Shown here: in pieces, positions 24,134-35,887 of the stretch
Layout: the number at the start of each line of letters is the position of its first letter
How positions within the stretch are numbered: the stretch's first letter is position 1
The notes under the pieces: model-generated
The model's database searches: none
Told to the model about the DNA's origin: nothing
What the model saw: the letters and a program-made list of their open reading frames with translations, nothing else
Program-made: the position numbers and the translations under genes
Origin: Magicicada septendecula
Lineage: Eukaryota > Arthropoda > Insecta > Hemiptera > Cicadidae
DNA length: 64,000 nucleotides
Direction: 5' to 3'
Assembly: GCA_034769895.1 (NCBI GenBank)
Contig: CM068372.1
Location: 374,313,258-374,377,257, forward strand

Positions 24134-24322
24134 GGGGACCGTAATGTGATAGCTGTTAAGCGAGGTGAAGTACATACATTGCCATTGAAGAGACGAAAAG
24201 TATTAGTTAACCTTAGCCCATCATTAGCTGAACGACTGCTACCTGAAGAAGTGAAACCAGGCCTTCGATTAGTCAGTGTTACAGCTAATCTAGAAGTGAA
24301 GAACAACCAGCATCATATACAG
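24134..24322 (+). CDS. INTS9: INTS9 internal exon 4 of 4 seen
   Basis: 63 codons between TTTACAG and GTATGG, phase 0 at both ends. It encodes GDRNVIAVKRGEVHTLPLKR, then LSPSLAERLLPEEVKPGLRL and ends NNQHHIQ, matching the INTS9 region after the beta-CASP domain. The C-terminal domain that dimerises with INTS11 should follow, but no exon for it was found in the remaining 39.7 kb, so either the next intron runs past the window or the gene is broken here. Confidence 0.88.
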
Positions 24323-24620
24323 GTATGGAATGTGATACAGGACATATCAGTGTAAATATGTACGTCATCACTATAATATTCTTGTCTCACTGAGAAGCAG
24401 TTTCGCTCTTCATGAGATTATGATTCTTATATTCTCTTCTCTTTTACGTACTGTACTCCCTTTAGTTGGAAAGAAAAGTTCATTGACTACAGACTGTTTA
24501 TTATAATAAAATTATTAAGTAGAACATGTACATAAATCATACCTTTTCTGAATACAGTGCTTTGCTCAAACACAGAAATAATTGTTATCAGAAATTTGCC
24601 ACAAAAACCAGTTCCCCAGT
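24323..24620. other. Sequence after INTS9 exon 4
   Basis: Intron-like, AT-rich, with no exon or repeat signature. Confidence 0.5.
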
Positions 24621-25534
24621 TTTACTTCCATATTCCTTAAGGAAATGGAAGTATGGTGATGGCAAAAAAAAATCGTGTTCGAGATTATTGCAGATTCTGA
24701 TTGTACTACACTCACAACATGAAAAAAAGTCGTTTTTCGAAAAGTGTCTGTGTGTGTGTTTGTCTGTCTGTATGTCTGTAGATTTTTTTTCTATGGCAAA
24801 CGATAACAGCCGCAAATTCAAACAGAATCAAATAATTTTTTGCATACAGCCCTGATTTGTAGAGTACTCACAACCTATTGTTTTTGGTGAAGATCGGTTG
24901 AGGGAAAGGGGTAGTTTACCTGCAACAGTTTTTTTTTATCAAGGGTAATTTTTTTTTTGGCAAACGATAACAGCCGCAAACTCAAACACAATCAAATAAT
25001 GTTTCGCATACAGCCCTGAATTATGGAGTTCTCAAGACCTATTGTTTTTGGTGAAGATCGGTTAAGGGAAAGGGGTAGTTTACCTGCAACGTTTTATGTT
25101 TTAACAAGGGTATTTTCTATGGCAAACGATAACAGCCGCAAATTCAAACAGAATCAAAAGATTATTTGCATACAGCCCTAAATTGCAGTGTTCTCAAGAC
25201 CTATTGTTTTTGGTGAAGATCGGTTAAGGGAAAGGGGTAGTTTACCTGCAGCATTTTTTTATCAAGGGTATTTTCTATGGCAAACGATAACAGCCGCAAA
25301 TTCAAACAGAATCAAATAATTTTTTGCACACAGCTCTGATTTGTAGAGTACTCAAGACCTATTGTTTTGACCTATAAAAGACCTATAAAACGTTGCAGGT
25401 AAACTACCCCTTTCTCTGAACCGATCTTCACCAAATTCAATAGGCCTCGAGTCCTCTACAAATCAGAGACGTATGCAAAAAATTATTTGATTCTGTTTGA
25501 ATTTGCGGCTGTTATCGTTTGCCATAGAAAAAAT

Positions 25535-25573
<39 letters not shown>

Positions 25574-25698
25574 CCTTTTTGAAAAATGACTTTTCTTCAT
25601 GTTTTGAGGGTAGTACAATCAGAATCAGCCGTTATCTCGAATAAGATTTTTTTTCACCATGACCATACTTCCATTTCCTTATGGAACATGGAAGTAAA
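24621..25698. mobile_element. Fold-back element with internal tandem repeats, copy 1
   Basis: Imperfect inverted ends of about 145 bp (24621-24770 and 25550-25698) start TTTACTTCCAT and include a short internal palindrome (TTCCTTAAGGAA). Between them are four forward units of about 160-168 bp starting near 24789, 24958, 25116 and 25276, then one inverted unit (25395-25535). A (CA)n run is at 25541-25570. Each unit carries AAACGATAACAGCCGCAAA and TGAAGATCGGTTAAGGG. No transposase is seen. Confidence 0.7.
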
Positions 25699-26030
25699 AT
25701 ATCGGTATGGAGAACCATACATGACTTCCATATTCTAAGATTTATATTTAAAATCATTTTTGAAATGAAATATTACCATAGAAACTACTTCTTTCTACTT
25801 ACTGCTTCAGCCTTAACCACAGTATTGTGGTCACTAACGTATACCACCTCACGTTATCGCACTCGATTTTCACTGATGATGGAAGTCGATGGCATTGCCG
25901 AAACGTCTGGTTTTGTAGAAAACATTGGACTACGGCCAAATATCTCGGGAAGGAATTTTAACAAAGACTACTTCTTTGTTGCCGATAACATTGTACACAT
26001 ATAATAAAAAATATGCATAAAATTAATGGC
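25699..26030. repeat. Flank shared with the second fold-back copy
   Basis: The segment from TATCGGTATGGAGAACCATAC to AACAAAGACTACTTCTTTG recurs in the opposite direction at about 60385-60505. An open frame across it (25681-26004) shows no protein family and is probably chance. Confidence 0.5.
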
Positions 26031-27357
26031 TTGTATAAGTTAATGATTGATCTCCATTAAGTAGTGCTCAAGTTTCCAAAGTTTTAATATAATGATGTCC
26101 GTAATTAAAACATCATAGCAGGTTTAGTGTGTATGAGGATACACCGTGGACAAAAATTTTCAACATTTCCTATTGAGCGTTGCTTAGAATAAAGCTGCGA
26201 ATCTACAGTGTACGTTTCACAGAACAAACACGCGGAAAAGAATGAGCGCTCCGAAGTCACTCATGGACCCTCAGCATCTTGCAGAGCGTTCATTCCCTAA
26301 AGACGAAAAGTTAGGGAAGCCACACAGTGTGGTAGTATAATATGCACATGGCATGAATATTTCTTCATGCAACACTTTGCATGGAATTGGCAAAGCCTGC
26401 ACAGATAATTATCTGGGATTTTATTACTTCACGCTTGAGTGAGTTTCATATAAAGATTTCATATAACAAAAGTTCACATTTAACAGTTATTTGAAGATCA
26501 CAGAATATAGGGAAATTGTAGCTAATATTAAACTTTATGTCTTGTTCAAGTCTCATGTAAATCGGATAATTATAATGGACACAACAGAAAAACATTAATA
26601 ACTCGTGCACCCGCGCACACTTTCACAAACACATTACACAGAAAAATGACGAATAAAATTTTATGAGTTTGACCTATTCTAAATTCTTATCAGTAATACA
26701 ATACAAAAACTATAGCTAAAAAGCAATTTGAACAAGAGACATTTAAACAGGAGAATGTTCGTCATCCATGCATAAGACATAGTTCATTGCTTATCATGAG
26801 CCTGTGTTCTATCGCAACACGGAAAACTGAAGGCCAGAAAAATTTTAACAAGAAAGTAATCTGTAAACTAAACTACAATTTGGTGAGATTGTTCTATTAT
26901 GCTGAGACATACATTTGTTCAATCATTATTCAATTTAAAGTACTAGAACAGTGAAATGATATAACAAAAACACTATAAACATTATGATTATTAATTTTAT
27001 TTTCTCATTGTAATTTTTTTATTAGTTGTTCGGAGTTGATTAAGTTGTTTCTTTTGCATAATCCAAAGAACCCATGACCCAACACACATACACAACATCA
27101 CATTACTGAAACCGATTTATAATTATTATATTTTCTATCATATGTATGACTTTGACTGTACATCGACTTTAAATTTTGTATTAACCCTGAGAAACAGTTA
27201 TTGTGTTGTCGAACCTAAAGGAGCTACTAACTGAAGAGAAGGGCATTGCATGTTAATAAATGTCAATATATGTTAAAAAGAGAAAGAATAATAAAATTTA
27301 TTGAAAATAAGAAGACTGAATACGAGTTAAATTTTTATTTCACATTACATATAAAAT
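26031..27357. other. Unassigned; probably includes the 5' LTR of gypsy E1
   Basis: No genes. The end (…TTTCACATTACATATAAAAT) sits just before a PBS-like site, as a U5 end would, and AATAAAATTTATTG near 27290 could be a poly(A) signal. The left LTR boundary cannot be fixed because the 3' LTR of E1 is not in the window. Confidence 0.35.
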
Positions 27358-27377
27358 TGGCACCAACAACTTGGAGC
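27358..27377 (+). other. PBS-like site of E1
   Basis: TGGCACCAACAACTTGGAGC follows an LTR-end-like stretch. A related sequence, TGGTGACCAACTTGAGG, lies 117 bp downstream (27475-27491) after the same TTACATA-AAAAT context, so the region looks partly duplicated and which copy served as PBS is unclear. Confidence 0.45.
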
Positions 27378-27583
27378 TACAGGATAATTACATTGAAGGG
27401 TAAGATTTACATTAAGATTTAGAGATTTAAAATTATATTAGAATTTATAATAAATACATCACTTTACATAAAATTGGTGACCAACTTGAGGGCTAGAAAA
27501 AAGGAAATAAAGAATAAATAAATAAGAATTGGACAGAATTATAGTTGTCATTTCTAGCCGGTGATTATACAAAAGAAAACAAA

Positions 27584-29337
27584 ATGTCCAGGAGAGGAAC
27601 CTCATGTAAGAGAAACAAGACGGCTAATACAGAAATGAATATGGAGAGGCTCAGCCTGCAATAGAAGTGGAGGTAGAAGCCAGCAATATAGAAGAAAATC
27701 AACCAGACAAACCAGCGTATATGGAGAACGTAAGCATACAGGAAATGATAAGGCTTATGGCCGAACAATTAAGTAAGAAGATGGAAGAAAATAACGAACA
27801 ATTAAATCAGAAAATAGAAGATACCAATAAGAAAATAGAAGATAATATTAAGAAGATGGAAGATACCAATAAGGAAATAGAAGATAATAGCACGAAGATG
27901 GAAGAAAAAATGGAAGATACCAATAAGAAAATGGAAGATAACCAACAGTTGAAGGAAAAATTAAGTAAGACAATAGAAGAGCAAATGACTGAAATCAGGA
28001 AGGATCTGAAAAATCAGGTGAAAGAAAGCAGTGAGAACTTGAAACAGCAGATCGTAGGGGAAATTTCTGAGATTAATCAGAAAATGGAACAGTATAATGA
28101 AACAATCAAACAGCAGAGTTCGGAAACTAACGAACAGCTAAAACAAACAAGTTTGGAACTACAGCAATTCAAGGAAGATGTCTGCATACAGATTGACCAT
28201 GTAGAAAATAATAATATAATACGAATGGAATCATTGCATAAAGAAACACAAGAGAAAATAGAAAAGGTGCATGAGAAGGTAGAAGAGAAAATAGAGCACA
28301 TGGAAGTCAACATTAATGGTATAAAGAACCAAGTAACCAATAATACGGAGAAAATAGAAGAGATAAATCAAAGAGAATTAGTAAATATACGGGAAGAATT
28401 GGAGATGATTAGGAATAGCCCATTTAATGTACCTAATTTCCAACTTACTGACAATAGAAAGATGATTAATTTCAAGAATTACAGAAAGAACCCAATGGAA
28501 TTCTTAGAAAGGATTGAAGAGAACATTACAAAAAACAGAGAAACAAGATGGACAGTAATTCGAAGTATGTTGGACGAACACTTTAAGGACATGACTGATA
28601 ACTGGTGGACAGCAACCCGACATGACATAAATGACTATCAAGAGTTTAGGGCATTGTTTAAAGCCAAATATTGGTCTGAATCCACCAAAAACATAGTGTG
28701 AGACAATCTATGCAATGGCAAATATGATCCACAGAGAGGGCAATCACCAACGGCTTATTTCTTGGGAAACGTGTGCCTAGCTAGAAACCTGGAACCCAAG
28801 ATACCAGAGGAGTGCCTGGTAACTAAAGACTTTTATCACTACGAGGAAGGGATTGCCAGAGCCAGACTTTGCGGACAGATTAAAACAATACAGTCTATGG
28901 CTGCACTAATGGAAAATTACGAGCATGAAAACTATTACCACAGAAGTAGACACAGAAATGACAACCAGCTAAGGGACAGAAATAATACTGCCAACAATAA
29001 TAATCAGAGTAATAATGGCAACCGAGATAATCGACCACGGGCAAACTATGTGCGATCACACAATCGAGAAAATAACCACGGTTCTAGAAGACAGTACTAT
29101 CAAGCACGCAGGAGCCTAGAACTCAACCACCAATACCCAAATAGTGATAGAGACCATAACTATAATAACAATAATTACAACAGAAGTTACCCAAGAAGGA
29201 GCAGAAGTATTGAAGATAATAGGAGAATGAATAATTATGGCTCAATGGGGGACACCAGCGAGAACAGACGTAATGTAAATAGCAACAATATTAGGGACAG
29301 TGACGATAACCAGAATTTAAACGAGAGGTGGCAGTGA
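27584..29337 (+). pseudogene. E1 gag-like ORF with long coiled coil
   Basis: An ATG at 27584 opens a short frame that stops at 27661. The main frame (open from about 27628, no ATG) runs to 29337 with one in-frame TGA at 28699-28701. Residues up to about 270 are a repetitive coiled coil (units such as KKMEDTNKKIEDN). Next comes a capsid-like region with FKNYRKNPMEFLERIEENI and FRALFKAKYWSE, as in gypsy Gags, and then an Asn/Arg-rich tail (NNNNQSNNGNRDNRPR) that may bind nucleic acid in place of a zinc knuckle. It ends just after the slippery site. Confidence 0.7.
29316..29322 (+). promoter_or_regulatory. -1 ribosomal frameshift heptamer TTTAAAC
   Basis: The zero frame of gag reads ..T TTA AAC.., the X XXY YYZ arrangement needed for -1 slippage, and the pol frame opens in the -1 register at 29328 within the 15 bases before the gag stop (29335-29337). 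UUUAAAC is one of the most efficient heptamers known. I did not identify a clear downstream pseudoknot. Confidence 0.75.
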
Positions 29338-29825
29338 GAAATCATAATGACCCATCACTGATCCGATCTTCTGGGTACCGACTTAGACAACCACACCACA
29401 TACCCAACAAGACTATTACAATAATTAAAAATAATTATTTGAAAAACATACGAGAGGACTTGTTAACCGAAGAATCTGCCCATGTAGAAAGTAACAATAA
29501 TGAAATCACATACATTAGATCTGATGTAAATGGGATTCCAACCGAATTAATAATAGACACTGGGGCAAACGTTTCATTGATTGACAGCACGGAGTTAAAT
29601 AGAATACAAAGGGAATGCAAGAAAATTATACCAACATTACCCGTTAATAACATAACACTAATCGGAGCTACTGGACACCAGAACAAGTCTGTAAAGAAAC
29701 AGGTATTGCTTGATATAAAAAGTAATGGATCAACAGTTCCCATGATATTTTTGGTAGCCAAGGACCTGCCATTTAATCTGTTAGTCGGGTGCGATATGCT
29801 AAGGCAGTATTCAGCCTTGACCTGA
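29328..29825 (+). pseudogene. E1 pol: aspartic protease
   Basis: 165 open residues in the -1 frame relative to gag. ELIIDTGANVSLID (about residues 75-88) is the retropepsin active site (D-T/S-G-A), and LLVGCDMLRQY near the end corresponds to the 'ILGxDFL' flap/C-terminal motif. Retropepsins mature Gag-Pol. The frame stops at 29823-29825; pol sequence continues in another frame, so a frameshift has occurred. Confidence 0.75.
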
Positions 29826-29992
29826 GCAGAGAGAAGGTGTTGCTGATCTCAGATGATTTAGTATGGACGGCTGAGTTAATTTGAAGCCATTGTGCCCCTC
29901 AGAACCGTGCCAGCTTTTATGTTAGGGAGGATAAATATGATGGATACGGTTCATTACAAAATAGCATAGAATATCATGACAATAATGAAGAA

Positions 29993-30920
29993 ATGTGGCG
30001 GAATAAACTAGAAGAGATCCAGAGATTCCAGCAAGAAAAGACGGGGTTAAATTTAACTGAAGAAAAGGTGAATAAACTAATATCAATATATAATAAATAT
30101 AAACATATTTTCTCCTACATGCCTGGTAAAGTGAGAAACTATCAATGTAAATTAAAATTCAAAGAACCAGTCGAATTCAGAAGGAAGTCATCCTATCGCG
30201 CATTCCTTGAAAGAAGGGGTAAGAAGTGAAATAAATAAAATGATGGGATGATATTATCGATATAGTCACTCTCCAAACACAAACCCTATAGTTGCAATCC
30301 CATAGAAAAACGGAAAAGTCCGACTTTGCCTCGACGCCAGAGAAATCAACAAGATGATTGTGAACAATAGAACGTCTCCGGGGGAAATAGAAGAGATATT
30401 AAAGAAATTTCATGGTTCTAAATTCATCAGTACATGGGACACAGTATGCGGGTACTGGCAAGTAGAATTGCATCCAGACAGTCGGAAGTACATGGCTTTC
30501 ATATTCGATGGAAGAAATTACCAGTTCAAGAGACTAGACTCCCATTTGGTCTCATTAACTCAGTGGCTATTTTTGTTAAATGTATGGCACTACAATTCAC
30601 CACAGTATGCGTTGACGATTTGTTGATTACTTCATCAGACTGGGACGAACATTGTGACAGAGTTGAACATCTATTATAGAAATTGTCAGAAAATAATATT
30701 ACTCTGAAACTCGAGAAGTCAAGACTTATTGCTGACGAAGTCCAATTTTTAGGTTTTATTTTGTCCGAGTCAGGCATCTCTCCGTCACCTGAAAAAATAA
30801 ATACCATCCAGAATTTTACTACTCCAAAAAACCGAAGACAATTACAGTCGTTCCTTGGACTATGCAATTATTACCGAAAATTCCAGCGAAATTACTCAGA
30901 GTTAACAGCAAAGTTTTGAC
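29993..30920 (+). pseudogene. E1 pol: reverse transcriptase, fragmented
   Basis: Pieces in several frames: the region before the palm (29993-30229), VRLCLDAREINKM-type sequence near 30315-30355, the FHGSKFISTWDTVCGYWQV segment (RT domain with D at the first catalytic position), LPFGLINS, and TTVCVDDLLITSSDWDEH (about 30602-30655), where YVDD is changed to CVDD. The thumb and connection follow (LGFILSESGISPSPEKI, QSFLGLCNYYRKF) up to 30918. Stops at 30679 and 30918 and several frameshifts inactivate it. Confidence 0.8.
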
Positions 30921-30940
30921 AATTAACATCCAAGGACAAA

Positions 30941-31319
30941 TTGAGATGGGGACCTGAAAAAGACACGATATTACAATTAATTAAGGACAAGTTTTTAGAG
31001 TCAGTTATATTACATAACTCCAATTTTAACAAACCCTTTTATTTAAACTGTGGCGCGAGTAACATAAGTCTTGGAGCAGAACTGTATCAAGAAGACGGAG
31101 AAGGGAACCACTTGGTTGTTAGTTTTGTAAGTAGAGTGCTAAATAACTGTGAACGGAATTATAATGTCACAGAAAAGAAATTACTTAGTGTGGTATTTGC
31201 CTGCATTAAGTTTAGAACCTATATCCTGGGATACCCAGTAACCATTAGATCCGATCATAAATCAACCTCCTTTTTAAGGAAATGTAAATTAAGCCATGGT
31301 CGATTAACGAGATGGATAT
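30941..31319 (+). pseudogene. E1 pol: RNase H, upstream part
   Basis: FYLNCGASNISLGAELYQED is the RNase H1 core, with the first aspartate of 'TDAS' changed to C-GAS. NYNVTEKKLLSVVFACIKFRTYI carries the catalytic glutamate and IRSDHKSTSF the later aspartate. The frame runs into the TGTTACAAC terminus of the insertion at 31320 inside the codons of RWIL. Confidence 0.8.
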
Positions 31320-32865
31320 TGTTACAACACAAATAAGCCACACCAATATCAGGGATAAAATAGATGAATCAACAATATAAAAAATATTTCGTATAAAATA
31401 AAATGTTTAAAATAATGAAAATAAAATGACAATGACACGACAAATGACGACATGACCTAACCCAAGTGATTGACCAAATAAAAAGAAACAAAAAGAGAAG
31501 GGAAAACCGAAACCAAATAAGAAAGTGATTGACCAAATAAAAAGAAACAAAAGGAGAAGGGAAAAACGAAACCAAACAAGAATGAAACCAATTGAAGGAA
31601 GTGAATGACTCCATACAACCAAATGAAATAAAACCAAGTGAGAAGGGGAAAACCAAAATAAAATGAAACAAAATAAGATGAAAGTGAAGAAGAAGAAAAA
31701 TGAACATGAAACAAACCAAGTATAAAGGAAATAAAGTGAAACCGAATGAGAAAACTCAGACAAATAATATAGAATATGAAAAGGAGAAATGGTACGCTCA
31801 AAAGTAATATTGGAAACGAAACCAATAACTAACCAATGTAAAAAATAAGTATTATTATCGATTAAAAGATAAATGTCAATGATTTGATAAAACCCAATAA
31901 AGTAATGTGAAAAATAAAAGTACACTAACCCAAGAATTAGAGTTCAATGTAATAAAAAACTCTATAAAGACATAAACTTATTAATAGTATAAACAATATT
32001 TGTAAAGAGAGAGATAGTGAGATGGTGAGAATATAAAATCAACTAAGTGACAAAGAAAAAGTAATTATAGGGATTACCCACTAATACACACTTAATATAA
32101 ACATTTAAGGAGTGCAAAAGTGAAACTGTAAAACCCCAAAATAATTAGAAACCATATTAATAATTAAGAATGTTGTTAATGATATTATTAGAAGTAAACA
32201 CATAATAATCAGTAATGAACACTGAAGATTGATGGTGACATTATTATTTAAAAAAGAATCTTATTGTTAATAAAATTAAGTTTAATTGTATACACTAGTA
32301 TTTAAAAGGGAGAATCCCATGAAAGGTAAACAGTTAGTGTTACCATGGATAGAAGGTAGAGATTATTTAAGAAATAAGAAATTAAAAATGAAATCAATAA
32401 ACACCCCAGGTTATAAGGGATAATCAATTAAGTAAGTTTAAAAGTGGTGTGATGATGTTTATCACCCATAAAAATAATAAAGAATGAAATGAACTGTAAA
32501 CAAACATTACCTAATAACTGTTAAAAAATTGTTTAATTAAATTTATGAATAGGATATGGCTGAAGGAATTGTACAGACCATAGGCCTAGATGTTATGTTT
32601 TATGTGATAAAGAATAGTGAGTAATAGCCATATTGTTAACAAGGGCAAAATAGATAAATAAGAAGGTAATACAATACAGATCAAATTACACTAGAAAATC
32701 AGTTAAGAAATAATTAACAAGCCATGAGGTAGAAAATAATAGAAACCTACAAATAGTATAAAAAACAGATCCAGAACACATCAACAAATAAACCAATCAA
32801 TTATAATAACAAAACAAAACACATTAGAGTAAAATGAGATATAATTAGTATCAAATAAGTAAATA

Positions 32866-34200
32866 CGAGGGCTATCCAGAAAGTAACAGACGTTTTGACC
32901 GACCGCGGCGGTGGGCGGGGATAGAGCCGCCATCTTGGTGTCAGAACGTTCCTACACTCAGTACGCATCCAGCTGTGGTAGCGTGCGGTCTGTGCCCCTC
33001 TTACTTTGCTCTCTGTGACGTGTTAAAATGTGCGCTGCAATAGAAAATCCCGCCACTTGTGAGGTGCGTTCTGTGATTAGGTTTTTGTTGGCAAAAAATC
33101 ACAAACCAATTGAAATTTATCGCCAACTTTGTGATGTGTACGGAAAAGGAATAATGAGTGAAAGCTGAGTGAGGCAATGGTGCATTGATTTTAAAAATGG
33201 CCGTACCAATGTTCACGATGAGGACCGCAGTGGTAGACCTAGCCTTGTGACTGATGAACTGGTGATGAAAATCAACGACAAAATTCGTGAAGTTCGTCGT
33301 TTCATGATTACGGAAGTTTCGAAACATTTTCCCCAAATTTCACGGAGTTTGGTGCATAAAATTGTGGCGGAAAAGCTTGGTTACCACAAATTTTGTGCTA
33401 GGTGGATTCCGAAAATCGTAACGGAAGACCACAAAAAACAGAGACTGGCTGCAGCACTAACTTTCCTCGAAGATTACGACAAAAATGGTAACAAAGTTAT
33501 CGATCGTATCGTAACTGGGGACGAGACTTGGAAGAAGCATGTCAGTAGTGAAACAAAAAGGCAGTCGATGGAATGGGGACACACAAATTCTCCCAAGAAA
33601 CCAAGGAAGTGTTTGCAAACGCTGTCAGCAAGAAAGATCATGGCTACTGTGTTTTGGGACTCTGAAGGAGTGATTCTCGTTGATTTTCTTGAACGTGGCA
33701 CAACAATTAACTCAGAGAGGTATTGTGAAACACTGAGAAAGTTAAGGCGCGCGATACAAAACAAGCATCGGGGAAAACTTAGTGCGAAGGTTTTGTTTTT
33801 TCACGACAACGCACGTCCACACACGGCCAATCGTACCCGAGAGCTCTTCGATGGTTTTGGATGGGAGGTGTTCGATCATCCACCATACAGCCCGGATTTG
33901 GCGCCGAGCGACTATCACCTCTTCCCAGCAATGAAGACATGGCTCGCTACACAACACTTTGATACTGACGCCGAACTGCATGCCGGTGTAAACCAGTGGT
34001 TGAAATCACAGGCGCCAGATTTCTACAGAGACGGTATTGAAAAACTTGTGCCACGGTATGATAAGTGCCTTAATTTGAATGGCGATTATGTAGAAAAATA
34101 GCTTAAGAGTGTACCTTTCAAATGTATATAATAAAATTTTGTTTTTTCATTTTGTAAATTTTTTATTTCAAAACGTCTGTTACTTTCTGGATAGCCCTCG
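32866..34200 (+). mobile_element. Young mariner element, TSD TA
   Basis: 1335 bp with identical 33-bp terminal inverted repeats (CGAGGGCTATCCAGAAAGTA...), each flanked by TA (32864-32865, 34201-34202). It carries one transposase gene broken by a single stop. The perfect termini and open frame point to recent activity of the family. Confidence 0.95.
33028..34101 (+). pseudogene. Mariner DD34D transposase, single in-frame stop
   Basis: The frame starts ATG at 33028 (MCAAIENPATCEVRSVIRFL), the usual mariner N-terminus with its helix-turn-helix, and has a TGA at 33166-33168; it is then open for 310 codons to 34101. The catalytic triad is intact: IVTGDETW, FFHDNARPH and SPDLAPSDYHLF, with exactly 34 residues between the second and third aspartates. 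The linker motif reads ARWIPKIVTEDHK instead of the common WVPHEL. Full length would be about 357 residues, slightly longer than the usual 345. Apart from the stop I see no damage. Confidence 0.92.
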
Positions 34201-35887
34201 TATAATCAATGGCTACTTAGGCCTATGAAATGCCTAACTGTCAAAAACAAATAACTACAAATTGTATAAAATCAACAAGGAAATTAACAAATCCAAGGCG
34301 AGTAACTAGCCAAGGATAATTTGTAAATCATGTTAAAAGAAAAATGTTAGAATCAGGACTTAAATTAAAAGAGGAATGTAATTAACAAATATTAACATAA
34401 ATGTACAAACATTAATATTTTTAAGAACCCAACCTTATGGGATATCAAAATACTCTTTGAAAGAAAATACAAATAGTAGTGATAATATTTAATACTTAGG
34501 AAGGAAGACAGAAGAATAAAAGCAATCAGAAGATATACAGTAATTTTGAATAAAAATTCAAAATTGATAACAATGGTTATAAGTCATGATCAACCAATCA
34601 GAATTTATTCGTAACCATGACAACAGACCGTTGGTTACGAATTTTCCGTTAATTTGTAGTACTCTATAAGTGACGCCCATCCAGATTAGACGCCAGATCT
34701 TGAATGACCTAAATTTTAATTTAAAATGTATAAAAAGTGATCAAAATTCAAAAAGACGAACTAGTAAGAAGCAGATGAGGAACAATAACATTTAACTGAT
34801 GCCAAGGACCAATTTGAATAAAAATTAAATGAAGAAATTACACAGCTAACATGAAAAAGATGCCAGCAGCCCAAATCATTCAAAATTGATGACTATCCTA
34901 TCTCACCTGAACAACGCGGTTTATCAGGCGGCAGGCGGCGGTTTATCTCAAGCCTACTGAATTGATAAGTATCATTAAATTACCCAAATTCCAGAAATAA
35001 ACTCACTTTAAATATTTCTCACAGTTATCTGAACTCTCACTATAAACTGAATATAATTTCTTTCAAAGATTGAGTAAAATAAACAAACACTGAAAATTTA
35101 TTAACTAAGAAACTAACCAAGTGTTAAATTGCGAACTTTTGAAACACACTTTACTACATTGCAGGAACAAATTGTAGCTACACTTTATATTATTTAAGTA
35201 CAAATAATGTAAGGTAGTGTACTTTTTATTGTAATCATTATTAATATTTTTCTTGTAATCACAAGGACCCAGATTTTGAACGATAATAAATGTAAACAGA
35301 CAACATTGTCGCCATACTTAACTAAATCGCTCGTTCAAAATCGATTTTCGCCGAACCCCTAGAGATAGTAGACTCATATTAATTGTCGGTGCAAAATTGT
35401 TAATAACCAAAAATAATTTGATTGTCAAACTGAATAATTACCATTCAATAATTAAAGAAACTAGTACAGAGTGTAACCATTGTTTTTATTTCATAGGGAA
35501 GTGTATTGTATAAATTGGGTATTGTATAGCAGAGACCAGCGAGAACGACGGCAATCGCTCACGCCGGCAAATCTACGAACTACCTGCTTGATTAAGTAGG
35601 TCAAACGAAGGCGGGAACAAATTTGAATGCTCCAGGCCGTCACAACGAAGATCGCTAAACAACAATATTTATTAATTTTAATTGTTTTGAGTAAACAATT
35701 TGGCACCACCCGGGATTATTAAACCCCTATGAAACAACAGGTAAGGTTTCCACTCGCGTTGTACTGGTAATCGAAGGATCGCTACGGAAATCACTAGCGC
35801 AAAACATAGATGTAACGACACCAGTGTGAGGCGAACACACAACATATACATTTTCACGAACACGTACAGATCTTCTCGTTACAATAT

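Larger units (their letters stand above)
31320..35883 (+). mobile_element. LTR-type insertion in E1 pol, TSD ATAT
   Basis: It begins TGTTACAACAC and ends CTCGTTACA, is flanked by ATAT (31316-31319, 35884-35887), and its removal restores the E1 pol frame. Without the mariner inside it is about 3.2 kb of AT-rich sequence lacking any recognisable coding region. A 60-bp tandem pair (about 31467-31584) and a PBS-like TTTGGCACCACCCGGGATT at 35699-35717 are present. It is either an unusually long solo LTR or a non-coding LTR element (LARD type). The left terminus recurs at 254 in the window, which confirms a repeat family. Confidence 0.7.

Noticed and set aside
24700-25400. Possible CRISPR array (regular repeats)
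   Set aside because: Units are ~160 bp and tandem without unique spacers; this is eukaryotic minisatellite-like DNA within a fold-back element.
25681-26004. 107-residue + strand frame
   Set aside because: Begins in the inverted end of the fold-back element and continues into repeat flank; no domain or homologous second copy with an open frame.
31369-31925. Overlapping minus-strand frames rich in Phe, Leu and Ser, resembling membrane proteins
   Set aside because: They are the complement of A-rich LTR DNA with a tandem duplication; three frames overlap over the same bases and the composition follows the A-richness.
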